From: DASTPP01 sp035762175
GTDB lineage: Bacteria; Myxococcota_A; Polyangia; Polyangiales; Polyangiaceae
DNA length: 38,091 nucleotides
Assembly: GCA_035762175.1 (NCBI GenBank)
Contig: DASTPP010000097.1
Span: 1-38,091 of the forward strand
Direction of reading: 5' to 3'
Shown here: positions 36,070 through 38,091 of the stretch, piece after piece
Layout: each line of letters begins with the position of its first letter
Position numbering within the stretch: the first letter of the stretch is position 1
Position numbers and translations under genes: made by a program
The notes under the pieces: generated by a model
The model's input: only the letters and a program-made list of their open reading frames with translations
Told to the model about the DNA's origin: nothing
Database searches by the model: none

Positions 36070-37089
36070 ATGCAACCGTCCCGCCCCCGCCTCGGCCAGA
36101 TGCTCGTCGAAGCGAACCTGCTGAGCGAAGAGCAACTCGCCGGCCTGCTCGCCCGCCAGAAAGAAGACGGCCGCCGCCTCGGCGCGCTCGTCGTCGAGGC
36201 GGGGCTGGTCGACGAGGCGGCCCTCACCCAGGTGCTCTCGCGCCAGCTCAACGCGCCCTGGGTCTCGCTCTACCACGTCGACTTCTACCGCCAGCTCTTG
36301 AACCTCGTGCCGCACGAGGTCGCCGAGCAGCACTGCCTCATCCCCGTGCACGTGCGCGAGGTGCGCCGCCAGGGCGCGACCCTCTACGTCGCGATGGAGG
36401 ACCCCACCAACGACGCCGCCCGCCGCGCCTGCGAGCAGGCCTCGGGCCTGCCGGTGCGCGCCATGATCGCGCCGCCCACCGACATCCGGAAGGCCATCCG
36501 CGTCTACTACGGCGTGCGCGAGGGCGTCCCCCTGCCGCCCCCGCCCCGCAAGGCCGGCCGCCACCACCAGGTCGCCTCGCCCCTGCCCTCGCCCTCGCCC
36601 TCGTTCTCGCCCCCGCCCTCGTCGCGCCCGCCCCCCGCGCACGACGAGCCCGCCGCCCCGGCCTCCGCGCGCTCGGCCCCCTCCGCCCAGCGCCGCCAGC
36701 CCGCCCCCGCCCACGCCTCCGCCGAGGCCGAGCCCGCCCTCGCGCCCTCGCAGGTGCCGCTGCCGGCCACCCCGCCGCTCGGCCTGCCGCGCATGATGCG
36801 CCTCACCCTGCTCGACGGCACCGAGATCGCCATCCCCGCCCCGCGCCGCCGCGCCCGCCAGGGCTCGCGCCCCGACGACCCGCGCGAGGGCGCCTGGACG
36901 CGCGACACGCAGCTCACCGCCAACGACCTCATCGCCGCCCTGCGCGCCGTCGCCCAGGGCGCCGAGGCCTCCGAGGTGCTCGACCCGAGCGCCACCTGGG
37001 AGGCGCTCTTCGCCGCCCTGCTCTCGGTGCTCTTGCGCAAGCACCTCATCGCCGACTGGGAGTTCGTCGAAGAGTTGAAGAAGGTCTGA
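36070..37089 (+). CDS. MshEN-domain protein without an ATPase domain (c-di-GMP binding type)
   Basis: The N-terminal ~155 residues are a GspE/PilB-type N-domain. It contains two 24-residue MshEN-like motifs, beginning RLGQMLVEANLLSEEQLAGL (7-30) and RLGALVVEAGLVDEAALTQV (36-59), the pattern that binds cyclic di-GMP. The first has Asn where Gly is usual. The rest is a Pro/Ser-rich linker (about 160-255) and a C-terminal helical segment (LTANDLIAALRAVAQGAE to LLRKHLIADWEFVEELKK) seen in myxobacterial relatives. There is no Walker motif, so it is not a secretion ATPase; it is more likely a c-di-GMP sensor or adaptor. A stem overlaps the stop. Confidence 0.87.
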   Translation: MQPSRPRLGQMLVEANLLSEEQLAGLLARQKEDGRRLGALVVEAGLVDEAALTQVLSRQLNAPWVSLYHVDFYRQLLNLVPHEVAEQHCLIPVHVREVRRQGATLYVAMEDPTNDAARRACEQASGLPVRAMIAPPTDIRKAIRVYYGVREGVPLPPPPRKAGRHHQVASPLPSPSPSFSPPPSSRPPPAHDEPAAPASARSAPSAQRRQPAPAHASAEAEPALAPSQVPLPATPPLGLPRMMRLTLLDGTEIAIPAPRRRARQGSRPDDPREGAWTRDTQLTANDLIAALRAVAQGAEASEVLDPSATWEALFAALLSVLLRKHLIADWEFVEELKKV

Positions 37090-37103
37090 GCCCGCGGGGG
37101 CTC
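37088..37103 (+). terminator. Hairpin overlapping the stop codon
   Basis: GAGCCC and GGGCTC (loop GCGG) form a perfect 6-bp stem whose first bases lie in the TGA. There is no T-tract. It lies between convergent genes. Confidence 0.4.
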
Positions 37104-37181
37104 CCGTGGGGCGCGCCGGCCGGCGGCCCCGCGCCGAGCGCCCTCCCGCGGCCGGGGGCGCGCCGCCCCGCGCGAGCGCCC

Positions 37182-37868
37182 TCAGTCGCCCGGGATGCCC
37201 GCGCACTCGTCGATGCAGAGCGTCTCGCTCGTCGAGCAAGGCCGGTCGTAAACGCACGCCGCGCAGCGCCGCGCCCGCACGCGCCGGCCCCGCAGATCGT
37301 TGCCGCTGGCGCCGGCGGTCTGCGAGGGGGCGAGCCCGTCGTCGTCGTCGTCCTCCGCGAGCGCCCAGCCCCGGGGGGCCCCGTCCACGCGCGCGGCCCC
37401 GCCCCCGCTCGCCTTGCCCCCCCCGCCCGCCTTGCCGCCTTCGCCCGCGGCGCCGCCGCCGCCCGCGGCGCCCCCGCCGCCCGCCTTGCCGCCTTCGCCC
37501 GCGGCGCCCCCGCCGCCCGCGGTGCCCCCGCCGCCTGCCGCGCCCCCGCCGCCCGCGGCGCCGCCCTCACCTGCGGCGCCGCCCTGGCCCGCGGCGCCGG
37601 CTTCGCCCCCCCCGCCGCCCTGGCCTTCGACGCCGCCCGGGCCGTTGCCACCGCCCCCGCCGACCACCCCGTCGTTGACCCAGCTCAAGCACCGGTCGAC
37701 GCAGTCGGTCACGGCGACGTCGACGCCGCGGCAGTCGCGGCGAAAGTCGCAGATCTTGGTGCAGTCTTCCCTCTCGCGGTCCGACTTCGAACAGGCGGCG
37801 AACGCGGACAGGGCGCAGGCGGCGGCGAGGAGCGCGATGGCGCTGGCGGCGCGGCGGCGGGCGTGCAT
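37182..37868 (-). CDS. Gly-rich lipoprotein with Cys motifs
   Basis: This 228-residue lipoprotein has a signal sequence ending SAFAAC (Cys26). The N-terminal mature part has six Cys (CTKIC, RRDC, TDCVDRC), followed by a roughly 85-residue Gly/Ala/Lys/Glu tract with regular AAGGGG units. A short domain with a second Cys set follows (CAACVYDRPC, LCIDEC). It matches the layout of other Gly-rich lipoproteins here. The mid-tract has a run of five Asp. A leaderless-type TAGGGT box is 6 nt before the ATG. It is likely a surface-anchored protein of unknown role. Confidence 0.85.
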   Translation of the reverse strand: MHARRRAASAIALLAAACALSAFAACSKSDREREDCTKICDFRRDCRGVDVAVTDCVDRCLSWVNDGVVGGGGGNGPGGVEGQGGGGGEAGAAGQGGAAGEGGAAGGGGAAGGGGTAGGGGAAGEGGKAGGGGAAGGGGAAGEGGKAGGGGKASGGGAARVDGAPRGWALAEDDDDDGLAPSQTAGASGNDLRGRRVRARRCAACVYDRPCSTSETLCIDECAGIPGD

Positions 37869-37874
37869 CGGCCT

Positions 37875-37880
37875 ACCCTA
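37875..37880 (-). promoter_or_regulatory. TANNNT box 6 nt before a start codon
   Basis: TAGGGT on the minus strand is followed by 6 nt and the ATG of the Gly-rich lipoprotein. A transcript starting seven bases downstream would begin at the ATG. Confidence 0.45.
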
Positions 37881-37883
37881 CCC

Positions 37884-37989
37884 CGGTTCTCGCTCGGGTT
37901 CGGTACAACCGTCGTCGCGACGCCTCGCGCGTCCCGCGCCGAGCCGCGCTCTTGCGGGCCCAGAGCGGACCGAACCCGAGCGAGGACCG
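37884..37989. repeat. 21-bp inverted repeat upstream of a lipoprotein
   Basis: CTCGCTCGGGTTCGGT (37889-37904) is perfectly complementary to ACCGAACCCGAGCGAG (37969-37984). With one mismatch the pairing extends to 21 bp per arm, with a 64-nt spacer. It sits just upstream of the lipoprotein -10 box. The remaining sequence to the window end is G-rich low complexity with no gene. Confidence 0.65.
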
Positions 37990-38091
37990 CTCGAAGAACG
38001 GAGCGCCCGGCCGGCGCGCGGCGGGGCCCGACCGGCGCACGGCGGGGGCGGCCGGGGCGCGGCGGGGGCGGCCGGGGCGGGGGGCGGGGGC

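Overview
The window looks like chromosomal DNA from a myxobacterium-type organism (Myxococcota, probably Polyangiales-like). I infer this from the very high GC content, third codon positions that are almost always G or C in real genes, three large Ser/Thr protein kinases, an FHA protein, TPR/PEGA-type envelope proteins, Gly-rich lipoproteins, and many small proteins of families found mainly in this phylum. No rRNA, tRNA, IS transposase or CRISPR array is visible.

Layout. 1-3.2 kb: an incomplete Gly-rich secreted protein (minus strand), then a kinase plus TPR/PEGA envelope gene pair (plus strand). 3.2-6.7 kb: a repeat-dense accessory patch. It holds a 280-bp inverted element, a GNAT acetyltransferase, a 28-bp tandem repeat, an unknown family protein ('FPDGL' family, copy A), a 42-bp repeat, a striking 43-bp array of alternating palindromes, and an Rpn-type PD-(D/E)XK nuclease gene whose 3' end is tandemly duplicated. 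6.7-15.2 kb: glycogen phosphorylase, a membrane glycosyltransferase-like protein, a two-unit bacterial PH membrane protein, two coupled TPR proteins, and an alpha/beta-hydrolase fold protein lacking its nucleophile. 15.5-18.7 kb: a receiver-only protein, a lipoprotein with two membrane segments, a Gly-rich lipoprotein that appears broken by a rearrangement, and 'FPDGL' copy B. 19-26.5 kb: an FHA / PEGA-like / beta-propeller lipoprotein cluster, then citrate synthase, an M19 dipeptidase lipoprotein and a cupin. 26.6-38 kb: a hotdog thioesterase, a hairpin-rich 121-nt element, kinase 2, two receiver proteins, a kinase-ATPase / App1-like phosphatase / SUKH run, a MshEN-only (c-di-GMP type) protein, and another Gly-rich lipoprotein.

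How the genes fit together. Most genes look like envelope and intracellular signalling: kinases with Pro-rich extracytoplasmic tails, FHA phospho-Thr reading, PEGA/TPR envelope partners, and receivers. Several gene pairs are translationally coupled (GTGA, TGATG or ATGA junctions). Two regulatory habits recur: TANNNT -10-like boxes 6-8 nt before start codons, suggesting leaderless mRNAs, and hairpins that overlap stop codons, sometimes tandemly duplicated.

The observation I rate highest is inside the Rpn nuclease gene. A near-consensus promoter (TTGGCG, 16-nt spacer, TACAAT) sits 8 nt before an in-frame ATG, so a separate 110-residue C-terminal protein could be made from within the gene. This is the arrangement reported for Rpn toxin/intragenic antitoxin phage-defence genes in E. 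coli. Here it lies next to a palindrome array that could bind a regulator.
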